The notes under the pieces: model-generated
What the model was told of the DNA's origin: nothing
Databases searched by the model: none
The model's input: only the letters and a program-made list of their open reading frames with translations
Shown: positions 12,186 to 24,945 of the stretch, one piece after another
Layout: the number at the start of each line of letters is the position of its first letter
Position numbering within the stretch: the stretch's first letter is position 1
NCBI GenBank assembly: GCA_036873135.1
Contig: JAPTYO010000002.1
Span: forward strand, 124,001 to 188,000
DNA length: 64,000 nt
Direction: 5' to 3'
Source: Clarkia xantiana subsp. parviflora
Taxonomy: Eukaryota; Streptophyta; Magnoliopsida; Myrtales; Onagraceae
Position numbers and translations under genes: made by a program

Positions 12186-12370
12186 AGCTACGTAATGTAA
12201 TGTGAGTTATGTAATGTGAGATTACAGTGTTTGGTTGTGCTATAATGTGGAGTGTAATGTTAGATTACAGTGTTTGGTATGAATTGTAATGTATATTTTA
12301 ATGTGATTTTATTATTATTATATTAATCTATATGAGATTATATTATATCTTAATATGATAAGATTTAAAA
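12186..12370. repeat. Dispersed MITE-like repeat, copy A
   Basis: The segment has GTAATGTTAGATTACAGTGTTTGGTATG, then AATGTGATTTTATTATTATTATATTAATCTAT. A related arrangement occurs at 38645-38840. Short length, AT richness and TGTTTGG near the boundary are typical of plant non-autonomous DNA transposons. Ends were not fixed. Confidence 0.5.
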
Positions 12371-12751
12371 GAATGTATATTTTGACAACAACTAACTTCT
12401 TCAAGTTTATGTTTTGTGGTTAATACTATAGTCATTTATGAATTCTAAAAACTAAATATTTAAACTCAATACGCACAAGTATTAAAATCTTATTAATTAA
12501 AAAATTATATATAGTTTTATAAGATAAATTTTAAAAATATGCAACGAAAAAGACTTTTCACATTTTATACAATCATGTACATTATTATTTATTATAATAA
12601 TGAGTTACGAAGTGGATAAAAATTAAAAGGCTAATAATAAAAACAATATTATTATTATAATAAACTATAAAGATAATAAAAAGTATTTTATCTATTTAAT
12701 AAATAATAATAAAATAATATTACCCATATAGATATATATAATTTACATATG

Positions 12752-12794
12752 TTATATATATATATATATATATACATATATGTGTGTGTGTGTA
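12752..12794. repeat. Compound (TA)n(TG)n microsatellite
   Basis: An uninterrupted (TA)n run is followed by ACATATA and a (TG)n run. Simple repeat. Confidence 0.9.
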
Positions 12795-12800
12795 AATAAA

Positions 12801-12922
12801 CACACGGGGTGGGGTGGTTCGTCGAGACCCCGTGACTCCAAACCCAACCCGCCCCACGGGTCACAGGTCACGGGTTGGCAGGTCAAAATCGGAGCAGGTA
12901 CCTGTGACCCGTTGCCACCCCT
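12801..12922. repeat. GC-rich dispersed repeat fragment (GGGTGGCAACGGGTC type)
   Basis: A GC-rich island in AT-rich DNA. The reverse strand starts GGGGTGGCAACGGGTCACAGG and continues with CGGGTTGG and GGGGCGGGTTGGG. This word pattern is common in dispersed repeats of plant genomes. No TSD was found. Confidence 0.5.
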
Positions 12923-13620
12923 ATTACCCCTATTATTATATGGAAATACTTAAGATATCAACTGATCACATGAATCAAACTTAATGTACAGTTGAACTTA
13001 TTAATCATTCTATAATAATGTGTGAAACTTGATGTAACTATATGTCCTAACATATCTATTTTTGACAAAAATCGGCATTGTACTCAAAATTTTCTATTAC
13101 AAAAATTATACATGTTCTACCTATTTTAGTTTTGTTAGCCATATTTATTATGAAACTTTGTTTAAATCAAAGATTAAAAAAAAAGTTTAAGCCAAGGTCG
13201 GACTCAAACTAACCGAGCCAAGCTCGACTCCACAGTCCCAATAATTGCGCAACGCAGGAGAAGACTGCAACCTGACCAAAGAAGTCTCACCTAGCTAGCT
13301 TTGACCGACCTACCTACCTAGCAGGGTCGAGTTCACTCCTCTTGGCTGGACACCATTACCATTCAGGAAGATGAACAGAGGACAGCTAGCTGTGGATTCT
13401 CCAGCAGGAAGGAAGGAAGTGATGAGAAAGATGCATGCCAGAGAAAGCTTAACCTTTTGCTGCTTTTTTTTTTTTTATGGGAATGGGAATCGCGGATGTG
13501 AATCTCTGTGGAATAAACTCTAAAGCAAAAGCAAAAGTATGCAGCGGACCTCTTCTATCTCTTAGCAAGCATCCCCGCCTTCTTATCTAATTAATACACC
13601 ATTCTATTTCTACATGCACC
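12923..13620. other. Intergenic/promoter region of MCTP copy 2
   Basis: No gene is seen. AT-rich to about 13190, then a more balanced stretch that probably includes the promoter and first non-coding exon of MCTP copy 2, which appears to end at 13650. Confidence 0.4.
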
Positions 13621-13650
13621 AGAGTTTCTCGCCACCTTTCCTCAGCAAAG

Positions 13651-14030
13651 GTACTATCTTTTTCATTTCATTCTGTTTTTCGTTGCTTCTCTCTTTCCTT
13701 GCATTGCCCCTTGAATGAATGAATGAATGAATGAACGATGTAAATTGCTCGATAATTTTGAGACTGGTTTCTGCAATTTCTGCAACCGCTGTATTCTGAT
13801 TTGATTATTATGGTTTATATCTGAATGAAGCTGAATGAATTAGGTTCCATTTTTCTCTACATTATAAGTTTATTTTTTTTATATATACGCATTCCATATG
13901 AATATGATATATCTATCTGAAATCAGTTTTTAAAATTTGATTGATGTTTTTCAGTTAAATTGTTTGAATCATCGAGAGATTTAGTGATTTTATTATTAGT
14001 GATTAATTGTTGGGTGTTTCTATGTTTTAG
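13651..14030 (+). other. Predicted 5' UTR intron of MCTP copy 2
   Basis: Donor CAAAG|GTACTATC at 13650/13651 and acceptor TATGTTTTAG at 14030, followed by GATCCTGGGAGA. A (GAAT)n tetranucleotide repeat lies inside at about 13714-13733. The acceptor exon is conserved with copy 1. A (TCTA)n run precedes the ATG at about 14107-14121. Confidence 0.6.
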
Positions 14031-14143
14031 GATCCTGGGAGAGTTTAAATTAATTAAACGGCTGGCTAGTGTTGGGAAGCAGGCAGGCAAGGCAGCAGTT
14101 TGAACATCTATCTATCTATCTGTTTGTGATTTGAAGCCAAAAG

Positions 14144-16450
14144 ATGCAAGAAGACTTCTCTCTCAAAGAGACCAGACCCCACCTGGGAGGCGGTAAGATC
14201 AGCGGCGACAAACTCACAGCCACCTATGACTTGGTGGAGCAGATGCAGTACCTCTATGTCCGCGTGGTCAAGGCCAAGGACTTGCCCGGAAAAGATGTCA
14301 CCGGTAGCTGCGACCCTTACGTGGAGGTCAAGCTCGGCAACTACAAGGCCACCACCCGTCACTTCGAGAAGAAATCAAACCCGGAATGGAACCAAGTATT
14401 TGCATTTTCAAAGGATCGTGTCCAGGCCTCTGTTCTTGAGATCACTGTCAAGGATAAGGATTTCGTCAAGGATGATTTCATCGGCCGGGTTTACTTCGAC
14501 TTGAACGAGGTCCCGAAACGGGTCCCTCCCGACAGCCCCCTCGCGCCTCAGTGGTACAAACTCGAGGACAGGAAAGGGGACAAGGTGAAGGGAGTCGGAG
14601 TCGGAGAGGTTATGTTGGCTATCTGGATGGGGACTCAGGCCGATGAAGTTTTTACGGAAGCATGGCATTCCGATGCAGCCGTCACCATGGGTGGGACCGA
14701 CGAGCTGGCTAGTCTCCGATCCAAAGTTTATCTATCACCTAGACTTTGGTATTTCAGGGTGAATGTGATCGAGGCCCAAGATTTGACCCCGTCTGATAAA
14801 GGAAAGCCACCGGAGGTGTCTGTGAGTGCGATGCTTGGAAGCATGGGTTTGGGCACAAAGACTTCCCCGACCAAGTCGGTTAACCCGGTGTGGAACGAGG
14901 ATCTCATATTTGTTGCAGCCGAGCCATTCGAGGATGTGCTCATTCTAAGTGTAGTCGATCGGGGTGAAATTCTGGGCAAGTGTGTGATCCCTCTTCAGTA
15001 TGTCGAGAAGAGACTCGACCATAAACCGGTTAATAGTCGCTGGTTTAATCTGGAGAAGCATGTCTTGATCGAGGAGCCGAAGCTCAAAAACACCAAGTTT
15101 GCAAGTAGGATTCATCTCAGGCTCTGTCTCGAAGGGGGTTACCATGTTTTAGACGAGTCGACACACTACAGCAGCGACTTCAAACCCACTGCAAAGCAGC
15201 TCTGGAAGCAAAGCATTGGAGTGTTGGAGGTGGGGATTTTGAGTGCTCAGGGTTTGGTGCCGATGAAGAACAAAGACGGCCGTGGAACGGCCGATGCGTA
15301 TTGCGTGGCTAAGTACGGCCAGAAGTGGGTCCGAACGAGGACTATCGTCGATAGTCTAAGCCCTAAATGGAACGAGCAGTACACTTGGGAAGTTTACGAC
15401 CCTTGCACCGTTATCACCATCGGCGTGTTCGATAACTGCAATATGGATAAAGCCGGCGGAGGAGGAAAGGATGCGAGAATTGGGAAGGTTCGGATCCGTC
15501 TTTCGACACTGGAAACCGACCGGGTGTACACTCATTCGTACCCTCTTCTGGTGGTTCAGCCTAAAGGGGTGAAAAAGATGGGTGAAATCCATTTAGCAGT
15601 GAGGTTCACATGCACTTCACTGCTCAACATGATGCATATGTACTCTCATCCTCTGCTTCCCAAAATGCATTACATTCATCCACTGAAGGTGAGTCAGCTC
15701 GACCATATGAGGCACCAAGCGTTCCTTCTCGTCGCGATGCGGCTGGGTCGTGCCGAGCCGCCTTTAAGGAATGAAGTGGTGGATTACATGCTGGATGTGG
15801 GGACCCATATGTGGAGCATGAGGAGGAGCAAGGCTCACTTCTTCAGGATCATGGCGGTTCTGAGCGGGGTCATCGCGGTAGGGAAATGGTTCGATCAGAT
15901 ATGTCGGTGGAAGAACCCGATCACAACCGTGCTCATCCACATCTTGTTCGTCATATTGTTGATTTACCCAGAGCTGGTATTACCCACAATATTCCTCTAC
16001 TTGTTCTTGATCGGAGTGTGGTACTATAGGTGGAGACCGAGGCACCCGTCTCACATGGACACACGTCTCTCACAGGCAGACTCAGCGCTCCCTGACGAGC
16101 TCGATGAGGAGTTCGACACGTTTCCGACTACCAAAGGTGGCGACACCGTCAGGATGAGGTATGACAGGCTAAGGAGCATTGCAGGGAGGATACAGACTAT
16201 GGTGGGGGACTTGGCGACGCAAGGGGAGAGGCTGCAGGCGTTGCTGAGCTGGCGAGACCCGCGTGCAACGGCTTTGTTTGCGCTGTTCTGCTTGGTGGCT
16301 GCGGTGGTGCTGTATGTGACGCCGTTTCAGGTGGTGGCTCTGCTGTCGGGGTTCTACGTGTTGAGGCATCCTAGGTTTAGGTACAAGCTGCCGTCGGTTC
16401 CGCTCAACTTCTTCAGGCGGCTGCCGGCAAGAACTGATTGCATGTTGTGA
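14144..16450 (+). CDS. FTIP3: Multiple C2 domain and transmembrane region protein (MCTP/FTIP), copy 2
   Basis: An intronless CDS of 768 aa starting MQEDFSLKETRPHLGGGK. It has the same architecture as copy 1: three C2 domains (about 33-163, 200-320, 358-490) and a C-terminal PRT_C region with two hydrophobic hairpins, ending RLPARTDCML. Most of it is closely alike to copy 1, but the second C2 domain is clearly divergent: PPEVSVSAMLGSMGLGTKT replaces YPEVYVKAVLGNQALRTRV, and about five residues are missing around VVDRGEILG compared with VEDRVAPNKDEVLG. The Gly run of copy 1 is reduced to GGGG. The role is expected to be ER-plasma membrane tethering at plasmodesmata, as for MCTP3/4. The start is supported by conservation with copy 1 (EDFSLKETRPHLGGGKISGDKL). 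Confidence 0.93.
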   Translation: MQEDFSLKETRPHLGGGKISGDKLTATYDLVEQMQYLYVRVVKAKDLPGKDVTGSCDPYVEVKLGNYKATTRHFEKKSNPEWNQVFAFSKDRVQASVLEITVKDKDFVKDDFIGRVYFDLNEVPKRVPPDSPLAPQWYKLEDRKGDKVKGVGVGEVMLAIWMGTQADEVFTEAWHSDAAVTMGGTDELASLRSKVYLSPRLWYFRVNVIEAQDLTPSDKGKPPEVSVSAMLGSMGLGTKTSPTKSVNPVWNEDLIFVAAEPFEDVLILSVVDRGEILGKCVIPLQYVEKRLDHKPVNSRWFNLEKHVLIEEPKLKNTKFASRIHLRLCLEGGYHVLDESTHYSSDFKPTAKQLWKQSIGVLEVGILSAQGLVPMKNKDGRGTADAYCVAKYGQKWVRTRTIVDSLSPKWNEQYTWEVYDPCTVITIGVFDNCNMDKAGGGGKDARIGKVRIRLSTLETDRVYTHSYPLLVVQPKGVKKMGEIHLAVRFTCTSLLNMMHMYSHPLLPKMHYIHPLKVSQLDHMRHQAFLLVAMRLGRAEPPLRNEVVDYMLDVGTHMWSMRRSKAHFFRIMAVLSGVIAVGKWFDQICRWKNPITTVLIHILFVILLIYPELVLPTIFLYLFLIGVWYYRWRPRHPSHMDTRLSQADSALPDELDEEFDTFPTTKGGDTVRMRYDRLRSIAGRIQTMVGDLATQGERLQALLSWRDPRATALFALFCLVAAVVLYVTPFQVVALLSGFYVLRHPRFRYKLPSVPLNFFRRLPARTDCML

Positions 16451-17278
16451 GAAGCGACCGTTAATGTTGTTATGGTTGGTTGGTAAGAGTTTTTATTTGA
16501 GAAGTGCTTCTTCTGTTTCTAAAGATTGTTGTTGTGTTGAGGAGGAGGTTAAGTTAGGGATGGATGGTAGTAATGTTGAATGTTAGGGAAATGATGTGCT
16601 CTATCTATCTGCACTATAACCTACCTAATGTTGTATGCTTTCTCAAGCTGTTGAGGAGGAGGATTGGTTATCTATCTATCTATGACAGTTTGGAGTTGGG
16701 AATATTATGTTCTACTACAATTGTATTCTACAGCAATAAATCAATAATTTACTCAGTTTTGGAGGTATTATTATTTATGTTATAAATGCCGTCTTATTTT
16801 CTTATGTTTCACGCGCTGCCGGATGTTTGTCAAAACAAAAGGCATAATAATTCTTTCTTTATGTGGATCAATTAAGTATAGTAGTGACTAGTGATACTAT
16901 AAATAAATATAGTATTACATTCCACACTCTTCCGACATTACACTCTTAAGCATCAATTCAATACAACTTAATACTATATGTATAACAACTAGAAATGTAA
17001 ATTATAATGAAAGCAACCATTCAATTCCAATCCGCTCTATCAATAAACCAAAATTTTCGTTAAAACTCTTACATAAGCAAAATCATAGTGAAGAAACAAA
17101 TAATACTCATCAAATGTCCTCCACACCATCACCAAAGAATATAAAATATAATCAACTAGTGGTAAAACTGCGAAACCCAAAACCAAATCAAAATAGTATG
17201 CATTCTCCATAGGAGGGAGGGGGATTTAAAGAATTTCTTCTCCTCCCTCATCGATGCTGACCTCGAGCATTACATCAA
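16451..17278. other. Convergent 3' regions of MCTP copy 2 and actin
   Basis: No gene is seen. The left part is probably the 3' UTR of MCTP copy 2 and the right part the 3' UTR of actin on the minus strand. A short (TCTA)n run occurs at about 16670-16683. Confidence 0.5.
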
Positions 17279-18825
<1,547 letters not shown>

Positions 18826-18838
18826 CTTTTATTAATTT

Positions 18839-19652
18839 CTGAACAGATATAGACAAACCGACGTATATACTATTCAATGTGAACGTACTAGTAGATTCAA
18901 AAGATTACTCCAGATCAAATTGAATTATTGGACTATCATAGCCACCTAAAATATGTTGAAATATTAACTGAAAAAAAAAATCATGAAATTTGGATCTGCA
19001 GTTTAATATACTTATGACATATATATAATATAAACCAGCAAAAAGAAAAGATCGAACTCAATTAGGATAAGAATTATCCTCACAATACAAAACTAGATTC
19101 AAACAGAAATTCTGGCAACGAAATTGTTCATAAAAGGAAAAGAACAGCTGAGTTCTCTTTATAAAATCTAGATAAATGACATTCAAAGTTAAATACTGAA
19201 CACTTCCAAAAACAAAATGAACTTCTGGAACTCTCGTAACTGTAGAAACTATTCAGATCTTACATCACAGTTATTATCCCGATCTAATATAATAAGAGCT
19301 TAACTACGTTGATCAACTGAGAGATAGTGAAATACTAATACACGGAAGAAGATAATCCAGCGAATGAAATAAATTTCATTTGAGACTTCAACCAAACGAT
19401 CATTTTTTTTCCTGAATTATTAGAAAAAATCTAGCAAAAGTTTCTCACAAGATCAACTCAAAGAGATGATCACATTGACAAATAAAGATCTGATTTCATC
19501 TGAAAAATCAAACAGACAGATAAACTCAGAGCTTCACGCTCTAATACTTGAACTGAATCAATTGTACAATGTCGACGATGGAATAAACTGATAAAAGAAG
19601 TGTAGCTACCGATCGAATTCTGCTGCGACAATCAAATAAAAAGCAAAGTTAC
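18839..19652 (-). other. Predicted leader (5' UTR) intron of actin
   Basis: On the minus strand a donor CCGGAG|GTAACTTT at 19653/19652 and an acceptor CTGTTCAG at 18839, 13 nt before the ATG. Length is about 814 bp. Family knowledge: most plant actin genes have such a 5' UTR intron that raises expression. Confidence 0.7.
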
Positions 19653-19822
19653 CTCCGGTGAAACTCTTCTCTGACTGTCTGCGAATGGCTACCTTCCCGC
19701 GCTGTTTGTTTTCAACCGGAGAGGCGGAAATTGAATAGGAGCTTCTAACTGAAATTGCCACCTTAAATGAACCTCAGATGCGCCTTGTGACTCAGTTGTG
19801 GCCGTCCATTTTTTTCTCTCCC

Positions 19823-19832
19823 CCATATTTGG
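19823..19832. promoter_or_regulatory. Perfect CArG-box sequence upstream of actin
   Basis: CCATATTTGG fits CC(A/T)6GG and lies about 170 bp upstream of the actin leader donor on the minus strand. CArG boxes bind MADS-domain proteins. It may be chance. Confidence 0.35.
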
Positions 19833-20935
19833 ACCCTGTTACGTGTCACTTTGATCGTGAAAACCGTTGGTCTCTTCTTTTGCGCTGACTGGTATTTCTC
19901 AATTCACCATATTTGTTTTTATCCCATCTCGATTTTATTTCTCCATACTTATTTAAGAAATATAATTTCATTTAGTAACACAAGTTGTGCAACTTAAATG
20001 AAACTTTATATTATAGAAATTAAATTCAAAATTTATACTAAGTTATTACACAAACTATTCGTATCCAAGTATTTTCTGCTTATAAACTATATATATAAAC
20101 TCTTTAATTCTAGTTAACGTGGGATAAACATACTTCTACCTTCTACATATACTCATATTATACCATAATATTCATTTGTTTTCCCAAACTTGTGTTCCAT
20201 TTATCCTGAGTCATCAGAAATCTCTTCTTTTTGTTAAGGCTTGACTCGTTAAACCAAGTTTAATATTATTATTATTTAATCGCGTGGATCCTTGTTAGGC
20301 CATTTGAACTATGCTATATTTAAAAATTCATAGTATATATAAATAAATGATATAAGGAAGAAAATTCATATCCAACCCAAAAGCTAACCTAAATTAACAG
20401 GTTGTAAGTATTTTCTACTTATATAATATACAAACTTTTAAATTTAGTCTATGTGGGACTAGTACACTTCTACCTACTCAAATCATACTTTAACATTAAT
20501 CCACTACAAAAACTTTTATATTTAGCATATTAAACTTGATTAAGTTTGTTCCAATCATATACATTAGACATATAGTTTTCTTAAGTCATTATCTCCATAT
20601 TAGCTATAAAATAACACTTAGTAAATTGAGTAGTGTATAAAATATTATATCTATTTAAATACAATATTTAAAATATGTATAGACATTAATATATTATAGC
20701 ACTATTTAATGATATAATTTTTTAAATATTATTTAAAATTCATAATTGTTGATTAATTATATTTATGAAGTAGCAAAATATTCAGGATCCAGATGCTCGA
20801 TAGTTAACTTTAAACTTTGAAATTGCTAGTTTATTAACATGTCATTATATCATTTATTATTACTAAAAGAATTATATTTAACTTGATTGAATTTTTTATT
20901 GTGATTACTATTTATAATTTTATAGAAGAAAAAAT
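19833..20935. other. AT-rich intergenic region
   Basis: No gene is seen. Two stretches (near 20070-20160 and 20400-20480) share the phrase TATTTTCTGCTTAT/TATTTTCTACTTAT and GTGGGA...ACTTCTACCT, a weak direct repeat. Confidence 0.4.
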
Positions 20936-21475
20936 GGTTAATTAGCTCAATGCACCTATATGTTTCTGCTTGTTGTCGGATCACATGTAAGTGAATGCAC
21001 CCATACGTTTTGCTATGTTGGTGAATACACCTGAATCTCTAACATCGTTAGTTAAATAAATATGTGTCACACATGCACCCGAATGCACCCACGACAATTA
21101 ACCACCGTGACGACGACCAGTCACCGTGATGGGCGAGTAGCAGACGACCAGCCACCAAAATAAACGACAACGCAATGAAAACGAGTAGCGATACAAAAAA
21201 GCGTGTCTGCAGAGGTTTAGGGTAATTAATTTCATCACGACCGTGGAAGATGAGGATGAAGGGTATATCATTAGCAAAATCATTTATTTTTTTAATTTAA
21301 AAATCTTTGCATGTGAGTAGCACATGAATAACTACGACAAGAATAAACGGAAGTTAGACGAAAGGTGTATTGAGCAACAAAACAATACATATCGGTGCAT
21401 TTAGCAACACGAAAAAATATATGGGTGCATTTGACAACATGATTAAAACATGTGGGTGTAGTTGGTTAATTAACC
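20936..21475. mobile_element. Foldback/MITE-like element with long imperfect inverted repeats
   Basis: The left end begins GGTTAATTAGCTCAATGCACC and the right end is GTTGGTTAATTAACC. The reverse complement of the right arm, GGTTAATTAACCAACTACACCC, aligns with the left, including GTTGTC, AATGCACCCATA and GTGTTG stretches. Each arm holds degenerate internal subrepeats built on GAATGCACC(C). Total about 540 bp. No coding capacity. Target duplication not clear. Confidence 0.65.
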
Positions 21476-22127
21476 AAAAAAAAAAAAAAACTAATGTTGT
21501 ATTTTAAGGTCCTCTTAAAAAAAATTATCCTTCATTGCTAGGTTTTCATAGTAACACATGATCTTGAATTTGGAAGATTTATGTTTTTGGTATGTTGTAA
21601 AGAAGCCATAGAAGATGTCTTTGCGGAAAAAAAAAAAAAAAAAGGTTATGTTTCCGAGCTACACATTCATTCATTCTTTAGGTCATGAAGTACCTTCGAA
21701 AGCCTTTCGTTTTCGTCTTTGCTAGAACATGTGAAAAAAATAGTGAAATTTCTATAGAAAGTTTATTTATGTCCACATGGCAATGCATTACATGATTCTC
21801 TTTCCATTTTATGTAGAATTATTAACTGACATGTGGCAGTTGTTAACTTTCTATGGATTTTTCACTAAAAAATTCACACTTTAAGGAATTACTCTAAAAA
21901 AAATGAAGAAAAATGAAGAAAACAAAGCTCAGGGTCGACCATACTTACACAAAGGCATTGCAATCAGGTCACATTATTCATCGTCAGCAAACACTTACAC
22001 GATTTATTAAGGAGACTAGCTACGTACTTGAAACAAGCAAATACGTACGTGTATATAATACCAAAAGAAACACATACATGTATAATACATGCTTAATTAA
22101 CCCATCCATTATCACCTACCTACCTAT
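21476..22127. other. 3' flank of the P450 gene
   Basis: No gene is seen. Poly-A runs occur near 21480 and 21630. The right part is probably the 3' UTR of the P450 gene on the minus strand. Confidence 0.4.
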
Positions 22128-24804
22128 TTATTTGTTTGCTTCTGCTAGAGGGTTAACATGCACGGCAGGGTAACAAACAAGGGGCTTAGCCATCTCTGCC
22201 GCGAACCCCGACCCAATTTCCATATCAACCTCTTCGCCGTCTTTGACCTTCCAGTCGAAGCACTGCACCAACGAGCCAACAGTCGAGTGCATCATCAACA
22301 TGGCTAGTGAAGCCCCAGGGCACCCTCTTCGCCCACTTCCAAAGGGAAGGAATCGAAAGTTCTGGCCCTTGAACTCCATTTGGTGCTCTCCGATCTTCTC
22401 CTCCGAATCCTGCAAAAACCGCTCCGGAACGAACTCATCGGGGTCTGCCCACTCCACCGGGTCCCTCATGATTGCGAATACGTTGACCAGAACCCTAGTC
22501 TTAGATTTGAGTAACCAGCCGGCAACGGTGCAGTCATGGGCGCATTCCCTTATAATTAAGGGCGCTGATGGGTGAAGTCTCAAGGTCTCCCTGATAACTG
22601 CTTGGAGGTAGGGTAGGTTTGGAACGTCTGAGTCCTTCACTAAACGGGCAGTGCCCACCACTGTGTGGATCTCCTCCCTTAGTCTCTTGAATGTTTCGGG
22701 GCGGTGTAGGAGCTCTGCCATCGCCCATTGCATGGCAGCCGACGAAGTGTCCGTCCCAGCCATGAATAAGTCCTGCAGATTCATTATTCAATAATATATA
22801 TTTATAGTGTTAGTTTATAAGGAAAATTTACTATTTAATAGCCTCAGATAGTTACACATATATGTTTGGGTTAAGGAAATGAGAATATCGAGGCTAGACA
22901 GCTCCAAAGATCGAAGCTCCTGGTAAGAATATACTTGTTGCGGCTATCATGGACGTGTTTCGTCTAGTTGGTTTGGAACCGGTACACTTCGGACTACTTC
23001 CAAATAGAAAAAGTTTATAAATGGTAAACTAATCTAAAAACTGTTAGTTTATTTCTGTGAAACTGGTTCAGCTCTAGACCGGATCGAATCTAGATCACTG
23101 TAAGTAGTTTTGTATTTGTATTTTTTTTTAGCGTAACTCTACATTAAAAAACGGTTCGGGTCGGTTCCATACCGATTTTGGAACAAATCAGAACTGGAAT
23201 TGTTCCAAACCGATTCCATAAACGACGGGACCATCTTTTTAAGTATTTTTGTGAAAAAAATATATATGCAGATAATATATATATAATGGTAGGTGTTACA
23301 CACTAGGTAAATAGTGTAATCGATCGATCTCACCAGCAAGAAGGATTTGATGTCTTTCATAGTAAGCTTCACCTCAGCAGTAGGGTCTCTATATGTTTGC
23401 AGCAATATATCCAAGAGATCTTCTTCGTTTCTGTCATTTGGGGTGCAGCTGCATTGGTGTTGATATATGATCCTCTCCACAATCTTATCGAACTTCATCA
23501 GCGCCGCCCTGAGCTTCTCCCCGTTACCTGAGAAGTCGAGCACCTTGAGAGGGCCGAGGATGTCGCCAAGGCTGAGTTTACCGGCCAGGTCAAGGCAGGT
23601 CTTGACGAGGCGCCTGATCTGTTCGGCGTCGTTGAGGGTGCCGGAGCATTGAGTGGTCATTGCCATCCGACAGATGATGTTGTTAGTGAGGGCGGTTAGT
23701 TCTTTGCTCAAATCAGATGCCTCGCCTTCTCTCGCCGCCTTCGCCACCGACTCCACTATCCTTGTCACCTCCGATTCCTGCACGTCTAGGAACTTGTCTG
23801 CACCCCCGGCCATATTGTATCATTTCCATTCCAAAAAATTATTTTCTTTTATCATTGTAGAGACCATAGTAAAATTCCATTGTTTTTAACTATATTAGTA
23901 AATTAATGATTATTAACTAATTAATTAATCATATTTCACTAAGATTTTTATGGTTTCCCACTAATTTTTTAATATTTTACTAGTTCAAATTTTTCATGTA
24001 TACAAATGTGAACTCTGTGATGATTTATGTCTAATTTGGAAAGCATATATGTCACGCTATGAAGAAAATAGCGAGCAATTTATGCGACTGTCCAAACATC
24101 ACCTACCAATTTGCAGTGTTTTTGTACATTATATGTGTTGGACATGTGATCCATTCCGTCCAAGTTGCGATTTATATTCATGTGAAACTTGAGTAAGTAA
24201 AATAAAAAAACAAAAAAAACTTAAATATCAAAATAGGAATTTGATAATTAGTCCATTTTGATATAATAAACATAAAGAAATTTCTGTTGCAGAAAAGTTA
24301 TTTGCTTTTATCATTATAGAGACTATAAATGATGGTTATGTTTGAGTAAGTCACTATATATGATGATTCCATGCATGCATAAATTACGTACGTACCTAGC
24401 TGAGGAACAGCGAGTAGCCTGGTCATGCAGAGCTTCTTCATGAAGCGCCAATACACACCATACTGTGCAGTCACGAACCTGGACCCACGATATATAAAGT
24501 AGTCAGACGACCCAAACTCGGGCCTCGACGAGAAGTTAAGATCCTGCGTCTTGAAGATCTCTCTAGCCACCGCTGCGTTCGACGCGACAACACAACTCGA
24601 CACACCAAGCTTGATCTGCATGAGGGGCCCGTAACGTTTAGCGAGGCCCTGGAATGATACGGCGAGGACAGAACCAATCAGGTGGAGGTGGCCTATGAAG
24701 GGCAGGGCCGGTGGGCTCGGTGGGGTTCGCACCTTGGCTTGACCGGGTTTTAAGAAGGTTCGGATGAGCAACCAGATGATGATAAAGAGCAAGTAGTAGA
24801 ACAT
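22128..24804 (-). CDS. Cytochrome P450, CYP93-like (CYP71 clan)
   Basis: Three exons on the minus strand: 24396-24804, 23334-23797 and 22128-22772, giving 505 aa, normal for a plant P450. It starts MFYYLLFIIIWLLIRTFL, an N-terminal ER membrane anchor, followed by a proline-rich hinge PPSPPALPFIGHLHL. The I-helix is AGTDTSS, the K-helix ExxR is ETLR, PERF is FVPERF, and the heme loop is FGSGRRGCPG with the Cys ligand. All key residues are present. Stretches such as FMKKLCMTRLLAVPQL and TNNIICRMAM are typical of the CYP93 family, whose members hydroxylate flavonoids or triterpenoids. The intron before the I-helix is the usual CYP71-clan position; the first intron, after VPQL, is not usual. The subfamily and substrate cannot be set from this sequence. 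Confidence 0.85.
22970..23245. repeat. Repeat in P450 intron 2 with inverted GGTTTGGAACC ends
   Basis: GTTGGTTTGGAACCGGTACAC near 22968 faces TTGTTCCAAACCGATTCCA near 23200, with GGTTCGGGTCGGTTCC in between. The inverted ends suggest a MITE-like insertion. Borders are uncertain. Confidence 0.45.
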
Positions 24805-24945
24805 GTTGCTAGCAAGGAGAGTTAGTTCTATATATTCATTCCCATAGATAGCTTACCTCTTTATATAGCGTGCATTCGCCACATGCATACGGACACATAT
24901 ATCTATAGAATCTAATCTAAAGAAACATAATTCTGATTGATTAAA

